Shown here: piece by piece, positions 52,861 to 61,995 of the stretch
How positions within the stretch are numbered: the first letter of the stretch is position 1
Layout of the letters: each line of letters starts with the position of its first letter
NCBI GenBank assembly: GCA_017642855.1
Contig: JAEPOO010000001.1
Coordinates: 310,001 to 374,000, forward strand
Reading direction: 5' to 3'
DNA length: 64,000 nucleotides
DNA from: Pseudomonadales bacterium
Lineage (GTDB): Bacteria; Pseudomonadota; Gammaproteobacteria; Pseudomonadales; Azotimanducaceae
Notes under the pieces: model-generated
Databases searched by the model: none
What the model saw: only the letters and a program-made list of their open reading frames with translations
What the model was told of the DNA's origin: nothing
Made by a program: the position numbers and the translations under genes

Positions 52861-53471
52861 TCATAGTGCAAGACACGGGTATCTGAACCTCTTATTGCGA
52901 CCTCCCTGAACTGGTAAAGCATCGCCGCGGTTGGCGCATAGATCACTTCATCAAGATAGTTCATCGACAACACCTCCCGATCACTTTGAGGTATGCGCTC
53001 GAGATTTGGAGAATCGGATCTGGCGAGTTCGGTAAAGGTAAACGCATGAATAGAAGCCACTTCATCCGGGTTAGGTTTAAGCGCCTGCTCGACGACGTCA
53101 GCCCAGACGACCACGGGTGTAATCACGTAACCAGATCGGGTGACATAGTCATCCAGGCATCCGAGTATGTGGTCTTCGGAAAGCGCCAGGTTGATTTCCT
53201 CTTGGAGTTCTCGGAGGGCAGCCTCGGTGGCGGTTTCACCTACATCCACGCGTCCGCCGGGCAACGCCCATTGGCCACTGTGTTCTTTCAACCTTGGTGA
53301 TCGCCGTGTCACGATGACAGAAGCTTCCCCCTCATGATCCATGAGGGTCACTGCGACCGCAGCATGGCGTTTATCTTTGAGATCTTGACGGTAATCTTCG
53401 AAGCATGAAATGTTCTGCTGAATCTGTTTCCTGTTCTCAGGCTCGTATTGGAAATGATCTAGTGGTTGCAT
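52836..53471 (-). CDS. NUDIX hydrolase, CoA pyrophosphatase-like
   Basis: A 211-aa phosphohydrolase acting on nucleoside-diphosphate derivatives. The Nudix box is GGRVDVGETATEAALRELQE, then EINL rather than the standard EExGU end. The N-terminus HAAVAVTLMDHEGEASVIVTRRSPRLKEHSGQW fits the CoA/NADH pyrophosphatase-like branch. It is downstream of the ABC exporter gene by five bases and shares its strand, so it may be the last gene of the export locus. Its end overlaps the RND gene. Confidence 0.88.
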   Translation of the reverse strand: MQPLDHFQYEPENRKQIQQNISCFEDYRQDLKDKRHAAVAVTLMDHEGEASVIVTRRSPRLKEHSGQWALPGGRVDVGETATEAALRELQEEINLALSEDHILGCLDDYVTRSGYVITPVVVWADVVEQALKPNPDEVASIHAFTFTELARSDSPNLERIPQSDREVLSMNYLDEVIYAPTAAMLYQFREVAIRGSDTRVLHYDQPLFAWK

Positions 53472-53476
53472 AGCGC

Positions 53477-55144
53477 TCAGTCGATAACGATGACCTGGTC
53501 AGCGGTTTCGGCCAAATATGTTTTATGAGAGATGAGAATAATGGTTCTTGAGGTTTTGAGCGCTGCCAAGGTCTGCATGAACGCCTGTTCTGTCTCCGGA
53601 TCGAGATTACTTAAAGACTCATCAAGAATAAGGACCGGTCGATCCTGTAGCAGCGCTCTTGCCAGCAAAAGACGCTGCCGCTCTCCAGCAGATAATCTGC
53701 TGCCGTCCTCTCCGATCCGAGTGTCCAGACCACCGGTAAGATGAAAGACGAAGGACGCAGATGCAGATTTGAGGGCTGTCTCTAATTTTTCATCGGACAC
53801 TGGATAATCCAGAAGCAAACAGAGATTTTCCCGGACGCTGGCATCGATGAGAAACGGTACCTGTGGCACATAGGTGATGTTCCCTCTCCAGGCTCTCTGA
53901 TTGGATGGGTTAAGCGTTTCTTCACCGGAGAGGATTTTGCCCTCTTGGGGAAGAATCAGTCCGGCGATCATATCCGCGAGTGTGGTTTTTCCGATACCGG
54001 AAGGACCAGAGACAAGAATCAGAGATTTCGGGTCCAGCGTCAAACTGAGATCCTTCAAGACCCTCTCGTCGCTGCCCGGGTATCGATAGCTTACCTCGTC
54101 GAAAGTAATTGGACGATTCAACTCAATCCGCTGATCAATGGACTGTTCTGCTTCCTGATGAGTTTCCAGGCTCCATATATAGTTTGTGACTTCTTCGAGG
54201 CTTGGAATCATGAATGCGAATCGTTGAGACAGAGTCTGCAAGTTGGCGACTAGTGGCAGCGTGCGTGAAAATATGATGGCAATGACGACCAGGGTCGCTG
54301 CATCAGTTTGCAACACGTTAATAGAAACCCAGGCCAGCAGGCAGAAAAACATGGCGGCGATCGTGCCATTGAGCAGGCGGGTCAAGGCGCTGAGTTGCGT
54401 ATATCGTTTCTCCTCTCTGCCCAGATTGTCGACGGTGCTGACGAACACGTCGTTTTGTTGTTCCTCTGATTGATTCGACTTGATAACTCGAATCCCGTGG
54501 AGCTGTTCGCTGGTGCGACGATAGAGCTCTTCGGATGCCGCCAGGTGTTTAGTGCCGGATTCGATGATCTTCTGATGCAGGGGATAAGTCACCAGCAGAA
54601 GGAAAGCTGCGAAGCCGATCGCCAGCAGCGTGACTGAAGTGGACAGATAAAGGCAAAGTAGGGTGTAAACCAGCAGTGTTGCCAGCACCGTGGTAATCTC
54701 CATCGAATATCGAAGCAGACCGCTGACGGCATCCACCTCTTCGGTCTGAATCCTCGTATAGTCAGCCCGATGTATACCACTGACATGCTGCCATTCTGCG
54801 CCGAGCGTCAGGCGAAAGATCTCTTTTCTGACGCTGGCGATAAGATCCTGTTCGATCTGCTCTTCCAAAATGCTGTTGTAGTAACTAATCGCATTCATGC
54901 TGATTAAAAGACCAAGAAACAGAACCAAGATGCCGGATATCGTGGAGACGGGTAACAGCGAAAGCAAAAACTGCAGTTCTGGATCTCTGGTATCCATGGG
55001 TAGATGCATGGTCTGGAGTGCTGGCACAACCAGCATAAATCCTGTGCCGCCGAGTAGTGAGCGTATCAGTACCAGGAATTGAAACAGTGAAAGCGTCGCC
55101 CACGAATTTGAGACGTGCCTGCGCAGGAGACGTAAGGCGTTCAC
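53477..55144 (-). CDS. ABC transporter, fused permease and ATPase (exporter type)
   Basis: A 555-aa half-transporter. Residues about 1-300 hold six helices; the C-terminal ATPase has Walker A GPSGIGKTT, signature LSAGERQ, Walker B PVLILDES and the H-loop SHKT. This is the MsbA/PglK-type exporter layout, so it could flip a lipid-linked oligosaccharide in this polysaccharide locus (inference). I choose GTG 55144 (VNALRLLRRH) since earlier codons run into the tyrosine-kinase gene; no good ribosome site is visible. It follows that gene by ten bases and precedes the NUDIX gene by five. Confidence 0.9.
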   Translation of the reverse strand: MNALRLLRRHVSNSWATLSLFQFLVLIRSLLGGTGFMLVVPALQTMHLPMDTRDPELQFLLSLLPVSTISGILVLFLGLLISMNAISYYNSILEEQIEQDLIASVRKEIFRLTLGAEWQHVSGIHRADYTRIQTEEVDAVSGLLRYSMEITTVLATLLVYTLLCLYLSTSVTLLAIGFAAFLLLVTYPLHQKIIESGTKHLAASEELYRRTSEQLHGIRVIKSNQSEEQQNDVFVSTVDNLGREEKRYTQLSALTRLLNGTIAAMFFCLLAWVSINVLQTDAATLVVIAIIFSRTLPLVANLQTLSQRFAFMIPSLEEVTNYIWSLETHQEAEQSIDQRIELNRPITFDEVSYRYPGSDERVLKDLSLTLDPKSLILVSGPSGIGKTTLADMIAGLILPQEGKILSGEETLNPSNQRAWRGNITYVPQVPFLIDASVRENLCLLLDYPVSDEKLETALKSASASFVFHLTGGLDTRIGEDGSRLSAGERQRLLLARALLQDRPVLILDESLSNLDPETEQAFMQTLAALKTSRTIILISHKTYLAETADQVIVID

Positions 55145-55154
55145 AGGAGCGGGA

Positions 55155-57383
55155 TCAGGGCTTTGATTCGTGCGGTTCCGATGAGCTGGAATCACCGTAG
55201 CCGTGGTAATCGTAGTAATCCTGGTACTTGGCGTAATAGTGCACAGCATTGAAGTCAATTTGATTGACCAGAACGCCAGCAATCTCCACATCGATGTTGG
55301 CAAAGCGACTCAGGCAATTGCGTATGACTGGAACGGCGACCTGATCACTCTTGGTGACGAAGATCATTGAATCGGCGAGTGTGGCGATGATGTAGGCGTC
55401 ACTGACTGAAACACACGGTGGTGAATCAATGACAATGGTCTCGTATTTTTCAGAGAGTTGCGCCATCAGATCCTGAAATTGCTTGGACGCCAGCAGTTCA
55501 AGCGGTCTCACGGTTCTTGAGCCGGAAAAAAGGACATCTAATTCGGCCTGCGGGTGCCTGTAGATGGCTTCGTTGAGCGGCACACTGTTCGCAACGACAT
55601 CTGATAGCCCAGATTGCTTGTGGTGAGTCTGCATAAGTATGCGCTCCAGGGACGGTTTGCGCAGGTCGCCGTCGATCAGCAGGACCCTGGAGGTTTGGCC
55701 GATGGCCGCAGAGAGCCCCAGTGCAACAGAGGTTTTTCCCTCAGAACTCTGACTGGAGGTCACCAGCAGTCTGGTGCAACCTTCAGCCTGAAGCGTGCTC
55801 AAACTGATGGATGTTCTGATGGTTCTTAACGCTTCCGAGAATCGCGATTCAGGGTTCTCCAGATACTCATAAAAGGTAAGACCTTCTACGTCAGTGTTTT
55901 TGCCATCCACGAGAGGCAGGTAACCCAGTAAGGTTTTGCCGAGTTTTCTTTCTACATCTTCACCTGTTGACACCGTATTGCTCGAGAGTTCTCTCAGTAG
56001 GCCCGCCCCCAGCGCAAATCCAAAGCTAAGAATAAACGCAACAATGCCTGCCTGTTGCAGGGAGGTCCGCTGCCCCACCTTGGGCACCACCGCCGGGTCT
56101 GCTACCCAAATATTGTCGTTTCGAACCGGTCCTGATGCGCCATCCTGATTCAGGCGTTCAAGAAATATGGCGTAAACCTCACGCTTTGTCTCTACATCCT
56201 GAACCAGGTCGTTGAGTTGAAACTCTTTGCGACCTAATTGCTGTCTGCGGCCTCTCGCTTCGTTCAGCGTCTGCTCTGCGCTGCTTTCAATTTTTTCGGC
56301 CAGCTCGAACTCGGACTTAATCCCTGCAATGACATCGTTGACCTGCTCGCTTAATGCATCTTTGGCAGACTGAATCTCTGATTCCAGCGCAATCATGGTG
56401 TTATGGCGGCGACCATATCGCTTGCTGAGTTCGCTCTTGCGTCGCTCAAGACTGAAGAGTTCTGATTGGAGTTGCGTCAAGGCCCGGTGGTTGGCGATTG
56501 CAGGAATATTGTCCCAGCCACGATTATTGCGGCCCAGGTTTTCCACCTGGCGATAGGCACTCTCCTGACGAAGTCTGGTTTCTCGTGCCTCAAAATATCG
56601 ATTGGCGAGCGCGGTGAGTTCTTCGTCGACTTCTGTAGCCCCCGAACCCCGTTCAACAATGTCTTCTGCTTCGCGGTAATCCTGGAGGCGGTTTTCAGCG
56701 ATACGTAAGTCTTCACGCAGTACGGTGAGACGGTCAGTGAGGAACTGTTGGTTTTTTGTGGCGCTGTCGATCTCGTTTTCGAACACCATTGCCATGTACT
56801 GTGCCGCAATGGCGTTAGCAGCCTCTGCTGCCATTTCCGGATCCGCCATGCGAACGGTAATGTTCAGCAGATTCGAGTATTCCCTGTTGGGCGGCTTGGC
56901 AATGCTGATCAGTGAGGCAAGTTCTCCTGCGGCGCTCCGGATCTGATCTTCCTCCTCCGCGATGACAGTCACAGGTTCTTCCGTTAACCCGTCAAGCCAG
57001 GCACGCAGGCGACTCGCGAGACCTGCATCAAAAGACGCTGGCGTCAGCTTGCCTCTTTCATGCAGATTCAAGTCCTTTACCACACGACGCATCAGCTTTT
57101 TGCTTTGCAGGATACCGATTTGCGTGTCCTGGAATTTGTCTTCATCCTGCCAGTAAAACTGCTCGAAGCTGAAAACGCCCATGTCCTCGGGGGCGATGTG
57201 CATGGTGACTGTCGAGACGTAAACGGGTGCCTGGGATTGAACGTAGAGTACCGAGGCAATGATACACACGACACAGAAAACCATAATCCACTTGTAGTAC
57301 TTCAGTAGGGTAGTGCGAACGAGTTCCAGGTAGTATCGATAGTCGATGACGTCGTCATCGTAAAAGTCGTTCTCGATGGACAT
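55155..57383 (-). CDS. Polysaccharide co-polymerase with tyrosine autokinase (Wzz/Wzc type)
   Basis: A 742-aa inner-membrane protein controlling polysaccharide chain length and export. The N-terminal Wzz domain is flanked by two helices (IMVFCVVCIIASVLYV about 35-50; IVAFILSFGFALGAGLL about 430-446), with a periplasmic coiled coil between. The C-terminal BY-kinase has Walker A SSQSSEGKTSVALGLS, Walker A' LLIDGDLRKPSL and Walker B TIVIDSPPCVS. A tyrosine-rich tail (HYYAKYQDYYDYHGYG) is the usual autophosphorylation cluster. It overlaps or abuts the OPX gene (gap 3 bases) and the ABC gene. Confidence 0.93.
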   Translation of the reverse strand: MSIENDFYDDDVIDYRYYLELVRTTLLKYYKWIMVFCVVCIIASVLYVQSQAPVYVSTVTMHIAPEDMGVFSFEQFYWQDEDKFQDTQIGILQSKKLMRRVVKDLNLHERGKLTPASFDAGLASRLRAWLDGLTEEPVTVIAEEEDQIRSAAGELASLISIAKPPNREYSNLLNITVRMADPEMAAEAANAIAAQYMAMVFENEIDSATKNQQFLTDRLTVLREDLRIAENRLQDYREAEDIVERGSGATEVDEELTALANRYFEARETRLRQESAYRQVENLGRNNRGWDNIPAIANHRALTQLQSELFSLERRKSELSKRYGRRHNTMIALESEIQSAKDALSEQVNDVIAGIKSEFELAEKIESSAEQTLNEARGRRQQLGRKEFQLNDLVQDVETKREVYAIFLERLNQDGASGPVRNDNIWVADPAVVPKVGQRTSLQQAGIVAFILSFGFALGAGLLRELSSNTVSTGEDVERKLGKTLLGYLPLVDGKNTDVEGLTFYEYLENPESRFSEALRTIRTSISLSTLQAEGCTRLLVTSSQSSEGKTSVALGLSAAIGQTSRVLLIDGDLRKPSLERILMQTHHKQSGLSDVVANSVPLNEAIYRHPQAELDVLFSGSRTVRPLELLASKQFQDLMAQLSEKYETIVIDSPPCVSVSDAYIIATLADSMIFVTKSDQVAVPVIRNCLSRFANIDVEIAGVLVNQIDFNAVHYYAKYQDYYDYHGYGDSSSSEPHESKP

Positions 57384-57386
57384 GAT

Positions 57387-57911
57387 CTAGAAAAGACCTT
57401 CGAGAATGGTGATGGTATCTCCCGGGTAGACCAGGGTGGCGTTGTTGGCTGATTCAGGTCTCTTTGAACCTTCCCGCAGAATTTCAAACTTGGATGATGA
57501 AGCCCATTCCGTGAGCCCGCCTGCCAGTGTGATGGCCTGCTTGACCGTTAAGCCAGGCTGGTAGGGATATCCCCCGGAGCTTTTTACTTCACCGCCGATA
57601 TAGAAGTCGCGATAGGTCACCATGGAGACATTGACGCTGGGACTGACGAGAATGTCCTGCAGCAGACCATCAGTGATTTCAGTCTTCAGTTGATTGAGGG
57701 TTTTACCTTTTGCTGACACAGTGCCGAGGTACGGATAATCGAATGTGCCCGATTGATCCAGCCGCAGGCTCATGGAGAGATCTGATTCCTCATAGACCTG
57801 AATTTTGATCTCGTCTCCCGGGCCAAGCCGATAGGTGTTATCTGCGTTTGATACAGCGGCCATCAAAGATAGGGACAGCAGCAGAAGTAATTGTGGCCTG
57901 CGCGTATTCAT
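57387..57911 (-). CDS. Short polysaccharide export (OPX/Wza-like) protein
   Basis: A 174-aa periplasmic export protein. It has a signal peptide (LLLLLSLSLMAAVSNA), a Poly_export domain (NTYRLGPGDEIKIQVYEESDL) and one SLBB domain (DFYIGGEVKSSGGYPYQPGLTVKQ). At this length it lacks the C-terminal helix and extra SLBB domains by which E. coli Wza crosses the outer membrane, and it has no clear lipobox. Proteins of this short class are thought to need a separate barrel porin; the 499-aa barrel gene upstream fits that. It is directly coupled in order to the Wzc gene. Confidence 0.9.
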   Translation of the reverse strand: MNTRRPQLLLLLSLSLMAAVSNADNTYRLGPGDEIKIQVYEESDLSMSLRLDQSGTFDYPYLGTVSAKGKTLNQLKTEITDGLLQDILVSPSVNVSMVTYRDFYIGGEVKSSGGYPYQPGLTVKQAITLAGGLTEWASSSKFEILREGSKRPESANNATLVYPGDTITILEGLF

Positions 57912-57934
57912 GAGGCTAGTTTAACTGAAGATGA

Positions 57935-59434
57935 TCAAAGGGAATAATCGGTGCGAACAGTGAACGTCCTGCGTGACAGGTCTGCTCCGAGATCGTCTTC
58001 TTCCTTGGTGTATGCACCGTCTAAGGCAAAGCGCCATCGATCAGTGAATTGATAGGTCGCAGACACCATAAACTGCACGGCGTCTTCGTTGCTGTTGCGT
58101 CCAACCCGTTCGGTGTCGCGAAGCGTGAATGAGGTTTCCGTTGAAAGGCGATCCGTCCATCGTTCTTTCCAGGAGGTTTTTACCCATTCCTGAATATTGA
58201 AGTTGCCGGTATCGATGGGGCTGTTCGTGGTTGCCAGTTCGAAGATGCTGCGCGCAGTTTCCAGTTTGACGTAGGTGCTACGGCGCAGTGCCCACTCAAC
58301 CATGCCTTCCCAGACAGGTTCGCTGATACTGTCATTGACCAGTGAACGATCGAATTTCTTTTCCTCATACCCGAGGCGCACATTCGCGCGAATTCGTCGC
58401 CCAAGAATCATATCTGTGCCAACCAGTGCTCGGACATGCTTGTTGTCGCGATACGTCAGATCATAGTCAAAGTCGTTGTAACGCAGTTCTCCGACCAGTG
58501 ACATCTGTCTGCGTAACTGCCAGTCGTATCGACCGCCGACACCAAGGCGATCAAGATCATAGCCAGTCAGGAACAGATCGGTGCCATTCAGGTCGGACAC
58601 CTCTTTGTAGGCATAGACGTTGTAACGAGTGCGGTCGCGAAGGGTGCCGCGACGGTACGTGACATTGACAAGAGAGCGTTCGTACTTCAGGCGCTCGGAT
58701 TCCAGGAGCGAATCGAAATCTTCGATGGGATCTCGGGTATTCCGGTCGTGGGTATCCTGATAGAGGCCCGCGACCTCAACTTCCTGCCCCTTTTCAAGAC
58801 GTCGTGTCCATTTAACGTCTACCGTGTGATCGCTGATGGTGTCATCGCGATTATCAAAGTAGCGACCTTGTTCATAGTCATAACGTGCAAACAGGCGCCA
58901 CTTTTTTCTTTCCTGTCGATATTCAAAAGTGGGATTCACAATGGCAAGCACGGTGCTGTAGTCATCATCGATGGGGACGTCGTTATCGTCGGTTCGCCCG
59001 GTGTCTTCTTCGATGTCATCGTGACGAACATAAGACGCGATGTTAGGCACATACCTTGGGGCGTTGTCAGCGAAAGACATCACACCAGCCATCACGCGTT
59101 CTGGCACCGTCGCCTCGACAACATATTGCTCTGGGATTTCTTCGGACGCCTGGTCAAAGGGGGGCAGCGCCTGGTAGCGTTTTTCCAGTTGAACGAAAAG
59201 AGGATCAGGATGGCTTTGGATGAGACCGTTTACGGCGAGTCGTCCATCGAAATTATCCGTCTTCGCATCAGGTTTGCTGGAGATCGCATCATCCAGTGCC
59301 AGTCGAATCTTTGCCCGGGGTGTGGACTCGGCGTAAGCAGAAGAAACTGCAACGGCAATCGCCGTCGCAATGGCAGATTTGACGAGCACAGGAGTGCGTC
59401 GTTGTTGCCCTTTGCTGTTAGTGCTGAACGCCAT
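57935..59434 (-). CDS. Outer-membrane beta-barrel porin of the polysaccharide export locus
   Basis: A 499-aa exported barrel. A signal peptide ends at about residue 35 (VAVSSAYAES), followed by a periplasmic N-terminal region and then many aromatic-bordered strands (WRLFARYDYEQGRYFDN, RTRYNVYAYKEVSDL, WRFALDGAYTKEEDD), ending FTVRTDYSL. It resembles the BBP2_2-type barrels found with exopolysaccharide clusters and could serve as the outer-membrane pore for the short OPX protein (23 bases downstream). It is the first gene of the export operon and follows a 333-bp AT-rich region. Confidence 0.78.
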   Translation of the reverse strand: MAFSTNSKGQQRRTPVLVKSAIATAIAVAVSSAYAESTPRAKIRLALDDAISSKPDAKTDNFDGRLAVNGLIQSHPDPLFVQLEKRYQALPPFDQASEEIPEQYVVEATVPERVMAGVMSFADNAPRYVPNIASYVRHDDIEEDTGRTDDNDVPIDDDYSTVLAIVNPTFEYRQERKKWRLFARYDYEQGRYFDNRDDTISDHTVDVKWTRRLEKGQEVEVAGLYQDTHDRNTRDPIEDFDSLLESERLKYERSLVNVTYRRGTLRDRTRYNVYAYKEVSDLNGTDLFLTGYDLDRLGVGGRYDWQLRRQMSLVGELRYNDFDYDLTYRDNKHVRALVGTDMILGRRIRANVRLGYEEKKFDRSLVNDSISEPVWEGMVEWALRRSTYVKLETARSIFELATTNSPIDTGNFNIQEWVKTSWKERWTDRLSTETSFTLRDTERVGRNSNEDAVQFMVSATYQFTDRWRFALDGAYTKEEDDLGADLSRRTFTVRTDYSL

Positions 59435-59662
59435 GTCGTTGATCTTTCATAGGTTCTTACAGAGAACGCGTTTTATCCGTTAGTATGACGAAGTTAGACC
59501 GCTCTGAACGGTGCATTCATCGGGTGATTTCCTACCCTTATCCAGTAATTCCTCCATGAAAACGGATGTTGCGGCGCACAAATATCCACGGCGCGCGTCA
59601 ACTGTTGCTATTCTAATAGAAAAGAATGCGACAAATGTATGAATTTGTGGGGATTGTTTGCG

Positions 59663-59692
59663 GAGATTTCTATGATTTATCGCATAGATCTC
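59663..59692. repeat. Bulged inverted repeat (10-bp stem) in the export-operon leader
   Basis: GAGAT (59663-59667), TT bulge, CTATG (59670-59674), loop ATTTATCG and CATAGATCTC (59683-59692). The arms pair over ten bases with a two-base bulge. It could be a regulator binding dyad or an mRNA hairpin. It lies about 230 bases upstream of the barrel gene. Confidence 0.45.
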
Positions 59693-59732
59693 TCACACGT
59701 AAGCAAGCGGTTCTCTTAAATCACGCGAATTG

Positions 59733-59758
59733 GTTATGGAAATATAAAAATCCATAAC
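59733..59758. repeat. Perfect 8-bp inverted repeat
   Basis: GTTATGGA (59733-59740) and TCCATAAC (59751-59758) are perfect complements with a ten-base A/T spacer. It begins ten bases past the stop of the NTF2-like gene (59768). On the minus strand no U-tract follows, so it is not a classic terminator; a regulator site or a processing hairpin is possible. Confidence 0.5.
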
Positions 59759-59767
59759 GAAAAAGAA

Positions 59768-60208
59768 TTATGGGAGGACCTCTTCCCTCCAAATACGAAG
59801 CTCGCCCCCTTCCCTGAGCAGGAACAGGCGCTTGCGTACCCGGTCCTCGTAGCTCGCTGATCGGTAGTGTTGTGTGAAGATCACATCAAAAATGCCGGAA
59901 TCTTCGAGCCCCATACTCTCTAGCTTGAGATTAATCTCGATCTGTTTTTCGGGCCCGATTCGAGCCCGGCGATGCGCTTCCCACTCGGAACGACTCAAAT
60001 CGTTCCGTGGTGAACGCGCGCTGGTATAGAGGGCAAGGTAGGTGTCGATATCACCATTTCCCCAGGCCTGTACCCAGCGTCCCAGAAACGCTTTTACCTC
60101 TGGTGAATAACACTGGAGCTTCTCCTCAGTGCTGCCATTACATGGCGTAGCAGCCCAGGCAGGGTTGCCGCACAGAAGGAAAATAAGAAAGAGCGTTCTC
60201 TGAATCAT
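59768..60208 (-). CDS. Exported NTF2-like (Cds6-type) protein
   Basis: A 146-aa protein with a signal peptide (MIQRTLFLIFLLCGNPAWA). The mature part is NTF2/SnoaL-like: VQAWGNGDIDTYLALYTSA, SRSEWEAHRRARIGP, FTQHYRSASYEDRVRKRLFLLREGG. This matches the Cds6 domain that ends some L,D-transpeptidase-associated proteins; here it stands alone. It is periplasmic. ATG 60208 overlaps the stop of the acyl-CoA ligase (TAATG), so the two are coupled although the functions seem unrelated. Its role is unknown. Confidence 0.78.
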   Translation of the reverse strand: MIQRTLFLIFLLCGNPAWAATPCNGSTEEKLQCYSPEVKAFLGRWVQAWGNGDIDTYLALYTSARSPRNDLSRSEWEAHRRARIGPEKQIEINLKLESMGLEDSGIFDVIFTQHYRSASYEDRVRKRLFLLREGGELRIWREEVLP

Positions 60209-61848
60209 TAGGCTGTTCTTAGATCCGGTAGCTGGTATTGAGCTTCGCCCAACTCGGCACGGATGGTTTTTTTGTCAATCTTACCAGTGGAAGTCAGCGG
60301 AATCGCGTCTATAAAAATGACGTCGTCTGGCAGCTGCCATTTAGCGAAAACTTCAGAGCAATGTTCCAGGATCTGTTCGCGGGTCACGTTGGACCCCTCA
60401 AGCAGGATGACCATCGCCACTGGCCGCTCGTCCCACTTTGGGTGAGGCTGGGCAACGACGGCGGCCTGCTGGACACCTTCCAGTGCAACGATATGGTTTT
60501 CCAGATCGACCGAGGAAATCCATTCGCCACCTGATTTAATGAGGTCCTTGGATCGATCAGCGATGATAAGATATTCCTCTGAGTCGATCTTGGCAACGTC
60601 GCCTGTGACCAGCCAGCCATTGTGAAATTTCTCTGGTTGCGGGTCATTGTAATACTCGGCGCAGATCCAGGGTCCGCGTATCAATAGTTCTCCAACCGCC
60701 TCACCATCATGTGGAACTGGCTGCCACTTTTCATCAACGATCTCAATTTCCAGACCGGGCATCAGCAGACCGGCTTTACCGATGTTTTCGAACTGTTGTT
60801 CTTCTGTTAGGTTCAGATGGGATCGCTTGGCAACTTTTCTGGAAAGGGTGCCGAGCGGATTGGTTTCTGTCATACCCCAGCCCTGAACCATCTCGACATC
60901 GAGTTGTTCTGAGTACCAGCGCATTAGTGAGATGGGTGGGGCGCTGCCGCCACAGGTGAGGCGCGTCAGTTTACTTAAATCGTATCTGTCCGGTGACTCT
61001 TCGATCAGTGCTTTCACGCCTTGCCAGATCGTTGGCACACCGGCGGAAATGGTGACCTCTTCCTCAGCCATCAGACGGATCAAGCGAGCCGGGTCCATGT
61101 ACTTGTGAGGCATGACCTGTTTGCAGCCGAGCATGGATGCCGTAAATGGCAGGCCCCAACCCATGGCGTGAAACATAGGTACGATCCCACAGACCGCATC
61201 TATGGCTGACAGGCTCATTGAGTCCGTCATCGCCTGTGTGATGGTGTGCAGATAAGTCGAGCGGTTGGTGTACATCACACCCTTCGGTTTACCAGTGGTG
61301 CCGCTGGTGTAGCAGAGCCCCATGGGTGAGTTTTCGTCGATCTCCGGCCATGCGATTTCAGCGGATTCACCGCCAATAAAATCCTCGTAGTCCACCTGGT
61401 TGGTAAAGGATGTTTCGCCGCCTTCCCCATGTCGTGAGATGACCAGAAGTTCAACGGTTGGGATCTTGTCGAGGATCGGCTCCAGCAACGGCAGCAAATC
61501 TTCATCAGCGAAGATCACGCGATCCTCTGCATGGTTAATGATGTATTCCAGATCCGTCGGGCTGAGACGAATGTTTAGGGTATGCAGGACGCAGCCCATT
61601 GAGGGCACAGCCTGATAAAGCTCCAGGTGACGGTAGTTATTCCACATGAAGCTGGCGATTCGATCACCGGTTCTGATGCCGTGCTTGGTCAGTGCATTGG
61701 CCAACTGAGCTGATCGATTGGCGGTGGCTCCCAGGGTTTGCCGATGCGTACCTTCTTCCTGAAGCGTCACAATTTCGATGTTCGGATCCAGTCTGGCACC
61801 TCGCCCTAGAAGTCGTGACATAAGAAGAGGTGTTTGCTGCATGGTCAT
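60208..61848 (-). CDS. Medium/long-chain acyl-CoA synthetase (AlkK-like)
   Basis: A 546-aa ANL ligase activating fatty acids. The P-loop is CYTSGTTGKPKGVMYTNRST, with GWGMTETNPLG, the hinge DRSKDLIKSGGEWISSVDLE and the C-terminal Lys in LTSTGKIDKKTIR. NIRLSPTDLEYIINHAEDRV and FHAMGWGLPF resemble AlkK-type medium-chain fatty acyl-CoA ligases of alkane degraders, in keeping with CYP153 and WS/DGAT in this window. ATG 61848 and 61842 are both possible. It overlaps the NTF2-like gene by one base. Confidence 0.93.
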   Translation of the reverse strand: MTMQQTPLLMSRLLGRGARLDPNIEIVTLQEEGTHRQTLGATANRSAQLANALTKHGIRTGDRIASFMWNNYRHLELYQAVPSMGCVLHTLNIRLSPTDLEYIINHAEDRVIFADEDLLPLLEPILDKIPTVELLVISRHGEGGETSFTNQVDYEDFIGGESAEIAWPEIDENSPMGLCYTSGTTGKPKGVMYTNRSTYLHTITQAMTDSMSLSAIDAVCGIVPMFHAMGWGLPFTASMLGCKQVMPHKYMDPARLIRLMAEEEVTISAGVPTIWQGVKALIEESPDRYDLSKLTRLTCGGSAPPISLMRWYSEQLDVEMVQGWGMTETNPLGTLSRKVAKRSHLNLTEEQQFENIGKAGLLMPGLEIEIVDEKWQPVPHDGEAVGELLIRGPWICAEYYNDPQPEKFHNGWLVTGDVAKIDSEEYLIIADRSKDLIKSGGEWISSVDLENHIVALEGVQQAAVVAQPHPKWDERPVAMVILLEGSNVTREQILEHCSEVFAKWQLPDDVIFIDAIPLTSTGKIDKKTIRAELGEAQYQLPDLRTA

Positions 61849-61902
61849 AGTGTTTTCCTGAGGCTTTCTTGTTTCAGAGGGGTGTCTGCAAAAGAAGCGA
61901 CC

Positions 61903-61930
61903 AGCATAATGAATTACGTCTCCGAAGCAA
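61903..61930 (-). promoter_or_regulatory. Possible sigma-70 promoter for the acyl-CoA synthetase gene
   Basis: On the minus strand TTGCTT (61930-61925) and TATGCT (61908-61903) are 16 bases apart, a fair -35/-10 match. They lie about 55-80 bases upstream of ATG 61848. There is no experimental support, and neither hexamer is perfect. Confidence 0.35.
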
Positions 61931-61995
61931 GGGTCAGCTTCAGGCTACACGGACTCAGGCGTTTATATGTAATTGAATTGTAAAGAGAAAGTGAG

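Larger units (their letters stand above)
59435..59767. promoter_or_regulatory. 333-bp AT-rich intergenic control region upstream of the export operon
   Basis: This stretch holds no credible coding frame. It lies between the minus-strand export operon start (59434) and the end of the minus-strand NTF2-like gene (59768). It is visibly richer in A/T than its neighbours, especially 59590-59767, and contains two inverted repeats. It most likely carries the export operon promoter(s) and their regulator sites, and the 3' end of the upstream transcript. I could not pick one clear -35/-10 pair. Confidence 0.5.

Noticed and set aside
58748..59452. 234-codon plus-strand open frame
   Set aside because: Antisense to the barrel gene with a signal peptide and strand pattern; it is a shadow.
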